A DNA stretch of 64,000 nt from NCBI RefSeq assembly GCF_013364235.1, contig NZ_CP054919.1, positions 7,489,603 to 7,553,602 on the forward strand, given 5' to 3'. Below the pieces are notes generated by a model that was not told the origin of the DNA, did no database searches, and worked only from the letters and a program-made list of their open reading frames with translations. Shown here in pieces: positions 56,586-64,000 of the stretch. Each line of letters opens with the position of its first letter. Position 1 is the first letter of the stretch. The position numbers were made by a program, and so were the translations under genes. Source of the DNA: Kitasatospora sp. NA04385 (GTDB lineage: Bacteria > Actinomycetota > Actinomycetes > Streptomycetales > Streptomycetaceae).

Positions 56586-57620
56586 ATGGGCGTGAGCCTC
56601 AAGGACGTCGCGCTGCGGGCCGGAGTGTCCGTCAAGACCGTCTCCAACGTGGTCAACGACTACCCGCACGTGCGGGCCGGCACCCGCGACCGCGTCCAGC
56701 GCGCCATCGACGAACTCGGCTACCGCCCCAACGCCACCGCCCGGCAGCTGCGCACCGGACGCAGCGGCATCATCGCCCTCGCCGTCCCCGAACTCGGCAA
56801 CCCCTACTTCGCCGACCTCGCCACCGCCGTCATCGACGCCGCCGCCCACCACGCCCACACCGTGCTGCTCGACCACACCGCCGGGCTGCGCGCCAACGAG
56901 ACCCTGGTCTCCCAGGGCTTCCGCTCCCACCTGATCGACGGGCTCATCCTCAGCCCCATCCACCTGGAGAAGGAGGACCTGCTGCACCGCCCCGAGCGGC
57001 CGCCGCTGGTCCTGCTCGGCGAACGCGAGTACGACGCCCCGTTCGACCACATCGCCATCGACAACGTCGCCGCCGCCCGGCTCGCCGTCCGCCACCTGCT
57101 CGGCCTCGGCCGCCACCGGATCGCCTTCGTCGGCGCCCGCCGCGACAGCCGCCGCCAACCCGCCCACCTGCGGCTGCGCGGCTGGCGCGAGGAACTGCTC
57201 GCCGCCGGCCGCACCCCCCGCGAGGACCTGGTGATCGCCACCGACGGCTACGACCGCCTGGACGGCGCCGTCGCCATGACCCGGCTGCTCGACCTGCCCG
57301 AACCGCCCGACGCCGTCTTCGCCTACAACGACCTGGTCGCCCTCGGCGCGCTGCGGGTGCTGGCCGAACGCGGCGTCAAGGTGCCCGAACAGGTCGCCGT
57401 GGTCGGCTTCGACGACATCGAGGACGGCCGCTACGGCGCCGTCACCCTCACCACCATCGCCCCCGACAAGGCCGCCATCGCCCGCCTCGCCGTCGACTGC
57501 CTGATCGGCCGGATCGAGGCCGCCCCCGGCCGCACCCCGCCACCGCCCCGCCGCATCCTGCCCAGCCACACCCTGGTCGTCCGCGAGTCCACCGCCGGAC
57601 GCGCCGCGCACCGCGGCTGA
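56586..57620 (+). CDS. LacI-family repressor of the furanose operon
   Basis: A 344-residue LacI protein. HTH about 4-25 (SLKDVALRAGVSVKTVSNVVND), then the PBP-like domain (IIALAVPELGNPYFADLA, HRIAFVGARRDSR, VFAYNDLVALGALRVL, VAVVGFDDIEDGRYGAV). Its HTH is almost the same as in the second LacI protein at 58740 (VSVKTVSNVVN), so both may recognise the same CAACGTTG box. Located inside the operon, 85 nt after the permease; ATG with AGAGGGA upstream. Likely senses the imported sugar. Confidence 0.9.
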   Translation: MGVSLKDVALRAGVSVKTVSNVVNDYPHVRAGTRDRVQRAIDELGYRPNATARQLRTGRSGIIALAVPELGNPYFADLATAVIDAAAHHAHTVLLDHTAGLRANETLVSQGFRSHLIDGLILSPIHLEKEDLLHRPERPPLVLLGEREYDAPFDHIAIDNVAAARLAVRHLLGLGRHRIAFVGARRDSRRQPAHLRLRGWREELLAAGRTPREDLVIATDGYDRLDGAVAMTRLLDLPEPPDAVFAYNDLVALGALRVLAERGVKVPEQVAVVGFDDIEDGRYGAVTLTTIAPDKAAIARLAVDCLIGRIEAAPGRTPPPPRRILPSHTLVVRESTAGRAAHRG

Positions 57621-57651
57621 GCCCCCGCCCACCACCGCCGAAGGACACCCG

Positions 57652-58728
57652 TTGCCGCTCCCGTCCGTGACCCGCAGCCCGTTCGGCACCCTGCCCGACG
57701 GCACCCCCGTCGACCGCTGGACGCTCGACGCCGGCACCGGCGTGCGCGCCGAGGTGCTCGACCGCGGCGGCATCCTGCACCGCCTCGACGTCCCCGACCC
57801 CGACGGCCGCCGCACCAGCGTCGTCCTCGGCCACGACACCCTGGCCGGCTATACCGCCGACACCGCCTACCTCGGCGCCCTGATCGGCCGCTACGCCAAC
57901 CGGATCGCCCACGGCCGCTTCGACCTCGACGGCCGCACCCACCGCGTCCCCGCCACCGACCGCGGCCACGCCCTGCACGGCGGACCCGACGGCTTCCACC
58001 GCCGCCGCTGGCACGCCACCGCCCAGCCCGGCCGCGACAGCGCCGCCCTGCGCCTGGACCTGCACAGCCCGCACGGCGACATGGGCTTCCCCGGCGCCCT
58101 GCACGTCACCGCCCGCTACACCCTCGACCGGCACGGCACCCTGCGGCTGGACTGGACCGCCCGCACCGACCGGCCCACCCCCGTCAACCTCACCCAGCAC
58201 GCCTACTTCAACCTCTCCGGAGCGGGCGGCCGCGGCGTCCTCGACCACCGGCTCGCCGTCGACGCCGACGCCTACCTGCCCGTCGACCCCGCCGCCATCC
58301 CGCTCGGCGCCCCCGCCCCCACCGCCGGCACCCCCTTCGACCTGCACGCCCCGCACCCGCTCGGCGAACGCCTCGCCCACCCGCACCCCCAACTGCGCCG
58401 GGCCGGCGGCTACGACCACTGCTTCGTGCTCACCGCACCCCCCGCCCCCGGCGCGCTGCGCCGCGCCGCCCGGCTGCACGACCCCGCCAGCCGCCGCCGG
58501 ATGGAGGTCTGGACCACCGAACCCGGCCTCCAGGTCTACACCGGCAACGCCCTGGCCGGCGACCCGCACCCCCGGCACGGCGGACTGTGCCTGGAGACCC
58601 AGCACTTCCCCGACTCGCCCAACCGCCCCGACTACCCCGACACCGTGCTGCGCCCCGGCACGCCCCGGCGCAGCACCACCGAGTTCCGCTTCCCGCACCT
58701 GGCCGCACCGCCCGGGGAGCAGCGGTGA
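57652..58728 (+). CDS. galM: Aldose 1-epimerase (mutarotase)
   Basis: A 358-residue GalM-family protein. Substrate residues are visible in GRYANRIAHGRF (Asn/Arg), HALHGGPDGFHRRRW (catalytic His), VNLTQHAYFNLSG (second His) and CLETQHFPDSPNRPDYP (catalytic Glu). It interconverts sugar anomers and can speed use of sugar entering as a furanose. The TTG start at 57652 is chosen because AAGGA lies 8 nt upstream. It follows the LacI gene by 31 nt in the same operon, which fits a carbohydrate-use role. Confidence 0.9.
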   Translation: MPLPSVTRSPFGTLPDGTPVDRWTLDAGTGVRAEVLDRGGILHRLDVPDPDGRRTSVVLGHDTLAGYTADTAYLGALIGRYANRIAHGRFDLDGRTHRVPATDRGHALHGGPDGFHRRRWHATAQPGRDSAALRLDLHSPHGDMGFPGALHVTARYTLDRHGTLRLDWTARTDRPTPVNLTQHAYFNLSGAGGRGVLDHRLAVDADAYLPVDPAAIPLGAPAPTAGTPFDLHAPHPLGERLAHPHPQLRRAGGYDHCFVLTAPPAPGALRRAARLHDPASRRRMEVWTTEPGLQVYTGNALAGDPHPRHGGLCLETQHFPDSPNRPDYPDTVLRPGTPRRSTTEFRFPHLAAPPGEQR

Positions 58729-58739
58729 CCGGCCGCCGC

Positions 58740-59777
58740 TCAGCGCGCCACGGTGCTGCTCTCCCGCACCACCACCCGGAAGCCCGGCGTGATCCGCAGC
58801 CCCGGCCCGGTGTAGCGCCGCTCGATCCGCTCCTCCAGGCAGCGCACCGCCAACTCGGCGATCAGCCGCTTGTCGGGCGCCACCGTGGTCAGCGACGGGA
58901 TCGCGTACGCCGCCTCCTCGACGTCGTCGAACCCGACGATCGCCAGGTCCTGCGGTACCCGCAGCCCCGCCTCGTGCGCCGCCCGCAGCGCGCCCAGCGC
59001 CAGCAGGTCGTTGAAGCAGAACACCGCGTCCGGCCGCTCCGGCAGCCGCAGCAGCCGCCGCATCGCGGACGCCCCGTCCGGGCGGAAGTACGCCCGCACC
59101 GGCGGCAGCAGCTCCGGGTCCGGCACCAGCCCGGCGTCCGCCAGCGCCTCCCGGTACCCGGTCAGGCGCTGTTCGGCGGTGGCCCGCGGCGCCGGGTCCT
59201 GCCAGCCGATCGCGGCGATCCGCCGGTAGCCCTCGTCCAGCAGGTGCCGGGTCACCTCGCGGGCGCCCGCCACGTTGTCGATGTGCACCCGGTCCGCGAC
59301 CGGGCCCAGGTCGGCCTCGCCGAGCAGCACCAGCGGGATCTCCCGGGAGCGCGACAGCAGCGCCGCCCGGTCCAGGCCCAGCGGGCTGAGGATCACCCCG
59401 TCGATCATCGGGTCGCCCAGGCCCGAGGCGATCCGCAGCTCCGCCGCCGGGTCGCCGCCGGTGTCGTCCATCAGCACGGTGATCCCCACCCGGCGGGCCG
59501 CCGCGATCACCTCCACCGCCAGCTCCGCGAAGTACGGCGAGGGCAGCTCCGGGAAGGCCAGCGCGATCACCCCGCTGCGGCCGGTGCGCAGCCGACGGGC
59601 CGTCACGTTCGGCTGGTAGCCGAGCGCGTCGATGGCCCGCTGCACCCGCTCGCGGGTCGCCTCGGCGACCGGCGTCGTCCCGTTCACCACGTTCGAGACG
59701 GTCTTCACCGAGACCCCGGCCAGCTCCGCCACGTCCTTCAACCGCGGCGCCGCAGCGCCGCCACCCGGTACGGACAC
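58740..59777 (-). CDS. Second LacI-family repressor
   Basis: A 345-residue LacI protein. HTH about 11-32 (RLKDVAELAGVSVKTVSNVVNG), ligand domain with VIALAFPELPSPYFAELAVE, RRIAAIGWQDPAP, VFCFNDLLALGALRAAH and LAIVGFDDVEEAAYAI. GTG at 59777 has GGAGGG seven nt upstream; longer in-frame extensions are not supported. It is a paralogue of the LacI protein at 56586 and is divergent from the GH54 gene, so it probably represses that gene and itself through the box at 59853. Confidence 0.9.
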   Translation of the reverse strand: MSVPGGGAAAPRLKDVAELAGVSVKTVSNVVNGTTPVAEATRERVQRAIDALGYQPNVTARRLRTGRSGVIALAFPELPSPYFAELAVEVIAAARRVGITVLMDDTGGDPAAELRIASGLGDPMIDGVILSPLGLDRAALLSRSREIPLVLLGEADLGPVADRVHIDNVAGAREVTRHLLDEGYRRIAAIGWQDPAPRATAEQRLTGYREALADAGLVPDPELLPPVRAYFRPDGASAMRRLLRLPERPDAVFCFNDLLALGALRAAHEAGLRVPQDLAIVGFDDVEEAAYAIPSLTTVAPDKRLIAELAVRCLEERIERRYTGPGLRITPGFRVVVRESSTVAR

Positions 59778-59852
59778 GCCCGCACCCTCCTCCCGCCGGT
59801 CGGCGCGAGGGGGCGCGGCCGGCCTCGCCACGACGCCGCTCCTACAGCTACT

Positions 59853-59865
59853 ACAACGTGAGAAT
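59853..59865. promoter_or_regulatory. CAACGTTG-like box between LacI and GH54 genes
   Basis: ACAACGTGAGAAT differs at three positions from ACAACGTTGGAAA/T-type boxes at 51436 and 51646. It lies 76 bp before the LacI start and 111 bp before the GH54 start, within their shared 199-bp gap. Shared control of the locus is the likely reason. Confidence 0.45.
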
Positions 59866-59976
59866 ACAAGGTCGCCGATGAACGGACAGCACCTCGCGCC
59901 CCGGAGCCGGGCCCCGCCCCGGCCGCCCCCGAGACCGGTACCGCCCCCTCGCACCCCCACCTAGAAGGAGCGCACC

Positions 59977-61836
59977 TTGTCCAGCCAAGTCCAGCTGTCC
60001 GTACGCCGGTCGTGGCGCAACGCCCGGGCGGCCGCCGCCGTCCTGGCGCTGCTGATCGCCGCGCTGATCGGCCTGCCCGGCGTCGGCCACGCCGCCGCCG
60101 CCCAGCCCTGCGACCTGTACGCCTCCGGCGGCACCCCCTGCGTCGCCGCGCACAGCACCACCCGCGCCCTGTTCGCCGCCTACGACGGCCCGCTGTACCG
60201 CGTCACCCGGGCCTCCGACGGCGCCAGTACCGACATCGGCCCGCTCGCGGCGGGCGGCTACGCCAACGCCCAGGCGCAGGACCAGTTCTGCAACGGCAGC
60301 AGCTGCCGGATCAGCCGGATCTACGACCAGACCGCCCGGCACAACGACCTCACCCCCGGCCCGGCCGGCACCGCCGGCATGGGCAACGACCGCGGCGCCG
60401 ACGCCGCCGAGATCGCCGTCACCGCCGGGGGCCACAAGGTCTACGGCGTGTGGATCTCGCCCGGCGTCGGCTACCGCTACACCGGCGTGGCCTCCGGCGT
60501 CGCCGTGAACGGCCAGCCCGAGGGCGTCTACATGGTCGCCTCCGGCACCCACGTCGGCGCCGACTGCTGCTTCGACTACGGCAACGCCGAATCCACCCCC
60601 GCCGACACCGGCAACGGCCACATGGACGCCGTCTCCATCGCCACCACCTGCTACTTCCCGCCGTGCAGCGGCAGCGGCCCGTGGATCGAGGCCGACCTGG
60701 AGAACGGCATGTTCCAGGGCGACAACGGCTCCAACACCGCCAACCTCGGCAACAGCAGCCCCTTCGTCACCGCCGTGCTGAAGAACAACGGCCAGACCAC
60801 CTACGCCCTCAAGGGCGGCAACGCCCAGTCCGGCGCGCTCACCACCTGGTGGAACGGCGCCCTGCCCAGCCGCTCCGGCTACCGCCCGATGAAGCAGGAG
60901 GGCGGCATCATCCTGGGCATCGGCGGCGACAACTCCAACTGGAACCGCGGCACCTTCTTCGAGGGCGCCATGGTCTCCGGCTACCCGAGCGACGCCACCG
61001 AGAACGCCGTCCAGGCCAACGTCACCTCCGTCGGCTACAACGGCCGCACCGACCTGCCCAACGGCCCGCAGGGCACCGTCACCGGCCCCGGCGGCCAGTG
61101 CGTGGACGTCGCCGCCGACGACACCGGCACCAACGGCACCGGCGTCCAGCTGTGGAACTGCCAGACGTACGCCGAGGACCAGCACTGGACGCACAACGCC
61201 GACGGCTCGCTCGGCACCATCGGCCGCTGCCTGGACGCCACCGGCAACGGCACCGCCAACGGCACGCCGCTGCAACTGTGGGACTGCAACGGCGGCGGCG
61301 CCCAGAAGTGGATCCAGCAGGCCGACGGCTCGCTGCTCAACCCGCAGTCCGGCCGCTGCCTGGACGACCCCAACGGCAACAGCGCCAACGGCACCCGGCT
61401 CCAGCTGTGGGACTGCAACGGCGCCGCCGCGCAGAAGTTCACCGTCAACGGCGGCGGCCCGGTCGCGGCCCCCGGCGGGCAGTGCGTGGACGTCGCCGCC
61501 GACGACACCGGCGCCAACGGCTCCGCCGTCCAGCTCTGGAACTGCCAGTCGTACGCCCTCGACCAGCACTGGACGCACCCCGCCGACACCTCGCTGCGCA
61601 CCCTGGGCCGCTGCCTGGACGCCACCGGCAACGGCACCGCCAACGGCACGGTCCTGCAACTGTGGGACTGCAACGGCGGCGGCGCCCAGAAGTGGGTGCA
61701 GCAGGGCGACGGCTCGCTGCTGAACCCGCAGTCCGGGCGCTGCCTGGACGCGCCCAGCGGCAACACCGCCAACGGCACCCGGCTCCAGCTGTGGGACTGC
61801 AACGGCAGCGCGGCCCAGAAGTTCGCGCTGCGCTGA
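59977..61836 (+). CDS. Secreted GH54 alpha-L-arabinofuranosidase with two ricin-type lectin domains
   Basis: A 619-residue exported enzyme. Signal peptide about 1-41. Residues about 42-365 match the GH54 (AbfB catalytic) domain: AQPCDLYASGGTPCVAAHST, DCCFDYGNAESTPADTG, GPWIEADLENGMF, EGGIILGIGGDNSN, YPSDATENAVQANV. The Glu of ADLENG is the position of the GH54 nucleophile. Instead of the AbfB (CBM42) domain, two RICIN/CBM13 beta-trefoils follow (about 368-493 and 500-619), nearly identical to each other (CVDVAADDTG, QLWDCNGGGAQKW). TTG start with AAGGAG six nt upstream. Releases arabinofuranose outside the cell for the importer encoded upstream. Confidence 0.93.
   Translation: MSSQVQLSVRRSWRNARAAAAVLALLIAALIGLPGVGHAAAAQPCDLYASGGTPCVAAHSTTRALFAAYDGPLYRVTRASDGASTDIGPLAAGGYANAQAQDQFCNGSSCRISRIYDQTARHNDLTPGPAGTAGMGNDRGADAAEIAVTAGGHKVYGVWISPGVGYRYTGVASGVAVNGQPEGVYMVASGTHVGADCCFDYGNAESTPADTGNGHMDAVSIATTCYFPPCSGSGPWIEADLENGMFQGDNGSNTANLGNSSPFVTAVLKNNGQTTYALKGGNAQSGALTTWWNGALPSRSGYRPMKQEGGIILGIGGDNSNWNRGTFFEGAMVSGYPSDATENAVQANVTSVGYNGRTDLPNGPQGTVTGPGGQCVDVAADDTGTNGTGVQLWNCQTYAEDQHWTHNADGSLGTIGRCLDATGNGTANGTPLQLWDCNGGGAQKWIQQADGSLLNPQSGRCLDDPNGNSANGTRLQLWDCNGAAAQKFTVNGGGPVAAPGGQCVDVAADDTGANGSAVQLWNCQSYALDQHWTHPADTSLRTLGRCLDATGNGTANGTVLQLWDCNGGGAQKWVQQGDGSLLNPQSGRCLDAPSGNTANGTRLQLWDCNGSAAQKFALR
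61078..61836 (+). repeat. Duplicated ricin-lectin coding units
   Basis: The two lectin-domain coding units, starting near 61078 and 61470 (period about 393 bp), are very similar at nucleotide level over most of their length. The similarity suggests recent duplication or gene conversion. Confidence 0.75.
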
Positions 61837-61867
61837 CGCCCCGGCACCGGGCCCCGACCGGGCGTCA
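61834..61867. terminator. Hairpin built from two convergent stop codons
   Basis: TGACGCCC (61834-61841) pairs with GGGCGTCA (61860-61867); the arms contain the stop codons of the GH54 gene and of the VOC gene. It probably stops both transcripts. Confidence 0.55.
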
Positions 61868-62233
61868 GCCGTGCGCGGTGTCGATCACGCAGAAGCGGTT
61901 GCCGTCCGGATCGGCCAGCACCACGAAGTCCGGGTCCGGCGGGTAGCTGTCCCAGTCCACCCGCCGGGCCCCCAGCGCCACCAGCCGCTCCACCTCGGCG
62001 GCCTGCTCGGCGGCGCCGCCCGCGTAGAGGTCCAGGTGCACCCGGGGGTGCTCCTGGACCGGGCTCGCGCTGGCCCCCAGCGCCAACTGCACCCCGCCCG
62101 CGTGCGGGGGCAGCAGCACCGCCCACCGCTCGTCGCCGTCCCCGCGCGACACGTACCCCAGGGCGGCCGTCCAGAACGCCACCGCCCGCGGCACGTCCGC
62201 CACGCCCAGCACCACCGAACCCATCGTCAGCAT
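61865..62233 (-). CDS. VOC family (glyoxalase/bleomycin-resistance-like) protein
   Basis: A 122-residue protein with the two beta-alpha-beta-beta-beta units of the VOC fold (VLGVADVPRAVAFWTAALGY ... VVLADPDGNRFCVID). Metal ligands are not assured: the first His/Glu position is not conserved. AGGA stands eight nt before the ATG. Possible dioxygenase, isomerase or binding protein; no specific reaction can be given. Confidence 0.85.
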   Translation of the reverse strand: MLTMGSVVLGVADVPRAVAFWTAALGYVSRGDGDERWAVLLPPHAGGVQLALGASASPVQEHPRVHLDLYAGGAAEQAAEVERLVALGARRVDWDSYPPDPDFVVLADPDGNRFCVIDTAHG

Positions 62234-62257
62234 GCCGCCATCCTGCCCCGTTCCGGC

Positions 62258-62992
62258 TCAACCACGCGGCCGACCGACCGCCAGCAGCTCCGGGTGCGGG
62301 GCCGCGACCGGTTCGAGGCCCGCCCCGGCGGCCTCCGCCACCAGCGCGGCGGGCTCGGCCGGCCAGATCGGGAACTCCTCCCGGGCGCTGCGCACCGGCC
62401 GCCCCGCCCGCTCCACCCGGTACTCGTAGACCATCCGCAGCACCCCGCGGTCGGGCACCCGGGTCACCTCCGCCCGGTAGCTGTCCGCGCCCATCCGGAC
62501 CGGGCCGAGACCCGGCAACTCCTCGACCCCGTCCGGGAGTCCGGCCGGCGGCGGGTCGAACAGCAGCACCCCGCCGGGCCGCAGGGCCCGGGCCGCCGCC
62601 CGCCACAGGGCGCGCCGGGCGGCCGGCTCCAGGCAGCCCACCACGTTGGCGGCCACCGCCAGGTCGGCGACCGCCTCCAGCCCGGCGTCCTCGGCCCGGC
62701 CCGGGTGGACGGTCAGCCGGATCCGCCGGTCCGCGCCGAGCGCCGCCGCCCGGGACATCAGCACCGTCCGCATCGCCGCCGCGGGCTCCACGGCGTGCAC
62801 CGGCGCGCCCGAGGACTCCAGCAGCACCCGGGTGACGATCCCGGTGCCCGCGCCGAAGTCCACGATCCCGTGCCGGGCCCGGCCCGCCGCCGCGGCGAAC
62901 CAGCGCTCCGCCCGCCGCCGGTCGCCCTCCGCCTGCAGCAGGTCGTAGAACTCGGAACTGACGGCGTAGTCCGTCGCCTCGGGTGCGCTCAT
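62258..62992 (-). CDS. Class I SAM-dependent methyltransferase
   Basis: A 244-residue methyltransferase. Motif I GIVDFGAGTGIVTRVLL at about 43-59, VHAVEPAAAMRTVLMSRA as motif II, and ALRPGGVLLFDPPPAG later in the fold. ATG at 62992 is preferred over GTG at 63001. It lies 24 nt upstream of the VOC gene on the same strand, so they may be cotranscribed. Substrate unknown. Confidence 0.85.
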   Translation of the reverse strand: MSAPEATDYAVSSEFYDLLQAEGDRRRAERWFAAAAGRARHGIVDFGAGTGIVTRVLLESSGAPVHAVEPAAAMRTVLMSRAAALGADRRIRLTVHPGRAEDAGLEAVADLAVAANVVGCLEPAARRALWRAAARALRPGGVLLFDPPPAGLPDGVEELPGLGPVRMGADSYRAEVTRVPDRGVLRMVYEYRVERAGRPVRSAREEFPIWPAEPAALVAEAAGAGLEPVAAPHPELLAVGRPRG

Positions 62993-63073
62993 GCCGCCCA
63001 CCCTGCCGCATCCGACCGGCCCCCGGCGGCCGACGGGCCGGGGGAGCGCCCGCCCGCCGCCCGGGACCGGGGG

Positions 63074-64000
63074 TCACCCGCCATGGCTGCGCAGCGTCTC
63101 CTGGAGCTTGGCGATCGCGAAGCCCCAGCCCTGTCCCACGGTCGGCTTCGCCGGGACGGCGATCTCCTGCGGGTTGGTCAGCACGTCCAGCAGCACCGGC
63201 CCGGGCGTCTCGAAGGCCCGCCGGACGCCGTCCGCCAGCTCGTCCGGGCCGGTGACCCGGATGCCGGTCAGGCCCAGCGCGGTCGCCACCGCCGCGAAGT
63301 CCGGATTGTCCAGCTCGGTGCCGAACTCCGGCAGCCCCGACTGCTCCTGCTCCAGCTTGACCATGCCGAGCCGCCGGTTGTCGAACACCACCAGCTTCAC
63401 CGGCAGCCGGTGCGTCCTGATTGTCATCAGGTCGCCGAGCAGCATGCTCAGGCCGCCGTCCCCGCAGAACGCCACCACTTGCCGGTCCGGGTAGTGCAGT
63501 TGGGCGCCCAGCGCCTGCGGCATCGCGTTGGCCATCGAGCCCAGGTTGTAGGAGCCCAGCAGCCGCCGCCCGCCGCGCATCGTCACGAAGCGCGACAGCC
63601 AGACCGTGGCCATGCCGGTGTCGGAGGTGAACACCGCGTCGTCGGCCGCCGCCGCGTCCACCGCCGCCGCGAGCGCCTCCGGGCGGACGTCGCCGCCCCG
63701 GTTGTCCAGCGCGCTGCGCAGCCGGCCCAGCAGGCGGTGGTCGTGCCGGGGGTCGGCCAGCTTGCGCTGGCCCTCCTGCCACTCGTCGAACCGCCGCCGG
63801 GCCGCCTCCAGGTGCGAGCGGTCCCCGACCGCGTCCAGCAGTGGCAGCAGCGCGTCCAGGGTGGCCCCGGTGTCGCCCGCCAGGCCGACGTCCACCGGGG
63901 TGCGGCGGCCGAGGTGGCGCTCGTCCAGGTCGATCTGCACCGTCCGGCGGCCCTCCGGGTACCAGTCGCGGTACGGGAAGTCGGTGCCGAGCAGCACCAG
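63074..64000 (-). CDS. poxB: Pyruvate oxidase/quinone-type pyruvate dehydrogenase (ThDP enzyme), C-terminal part
   Basis: The 5' end is outside the window, leaving about 309 residues. LGTDFPYRDWYPEG belongs to the middle (FAD/central) domain; VAFCGDGGLSMLLGDLMT with FDNRRLGMV downstream is the ThDP/Mg2+ GDG-N motif; ALGAQLHYPDRQVVAF and TSDTGMATVW are typical of PoxB. The C terminus QEIAVPAKPTVGQGWGFAIAK is the usual end in actinobacterial PoxB-like proteins. It oxidises pyruvate to acetate and CO2 or acts on a related 2-oxo acid. Confidence 0.88.
   Translation of the reverse strand: MVLLGTDFPYRDWYPEGRRTVQIDLDERHLGRRTPVDVGLAGDTGATLDALLPLLDAVGDRSHLEAARRRFDEWQEGQRKLADPRHDHRLLGRLRSALDNRGGDVRPEALAAAVDAAAADDAVFTSDTGMATVWLSRFVTMRGGRRLLGSYNLGSMANAMPQALGAQLHYPDRQVVAFCGDGGLSMLLGDLMTIRTHRLPVKLVVFDNRRLGMVKLEQEQSGLPEFGTELDNPDFAAVATALGLTGIRVTGPDELADGVRRAFETPGPVLLDVLTNPQEIAVPAKPTVGQGWGFAIAKLQETLRSHGG

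Overview
The window is very GC-rich DNA with actinobacterial gene signatures: GTG/TTG starts, ATGA/GTGA stop-start overlaps, LAxTG sortase-E biology, ECF42/DGPF and RsbA-like signalling genes, and 'biopolymer transporter Tol'-type small proteins. A member of the Streptomycetaceae (Streptomyces or Kitasatospora) is the best fit; I cannot name a species.

Region 1 (1-25 kb) is a hybrid NRPS-PKS biosynthetic cluster. A long minus-strand operon (24661 down to 9009) encodes an MbtH protein, a bimodular NRPS (A-PCP-C-A-PCP), a one-module NRPS whose adenylation domain carries an embedded luciferase-like monooxygenase, a ketosynthase joined to a degenerate acyltransferase, and FkbK, FkbJ, FkbI and FkbH homologues for an oxygenated malonyl-ACP extender. 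It converges on a plus-strand unit encoding a LuxR-type regulator, a methyltransferase and the missing FkbG-like O-methyltransferase. A perfect 14-bp terminator stem separates the two. No thioesterase is present, and the PKS protein has neither a working AT nor an ACP, so discrete FkbJ is the only visible extender carrier. At the left edge an HTH regulator is divergent from an M20 peptidase-S9 peptidase pair and an MFS exporter, plausibly for maturation, tolerance and export; an SDR lies between.

Region 2 (25-39.5 kb) holds regulatory and housekeeping genes: a MEDS-HATPase/MEDS-STAS switch pair, an ECF42-type sigma factor with its DGPF (YCII) partner, two glycosidase fragments truncated head to head, a LacI regulator, a RecQ-like helicase, an OsmC protein, a secreted sedolisin, an ankyrin protein, and a secreted CBM56/GH55-like beta-1,3-glucanase behind a LacI-type palindrome.

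Region 3 (39.5-51.3 kb) is a minus-strand cell-surface locus: a LADTG-anchored exported protein, a flippase-glycosyltransferase fusion, a GT4 glycosyltransferase, an AftD-like membrane protein fused to a GT2 domain, and a class E sortase. An FkbM methyltransferase and a tandem universal stress protein follow. Several of these genes show single-base frame breaks in G/C runs, which may be sequencing errors or decay.

Region 4 (51.4-62 kb) is an arabinofuranoside-type utilisation locus: a YtfQ/YtfR/YtfT/YjfF-like furanose ABC importer, a LacI repressor, an aldose 1-epimerase, a second LacI repressor, and a secreted GH54 alpha-L-arabinofuranosidase with two ricin-type lectin domains. CAACGTTG-type boxes recur at its promoters. 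The window ends with a VOC protein, a methyltransferase and a truncated pyruvate oxidase-like ThDP enzyme.
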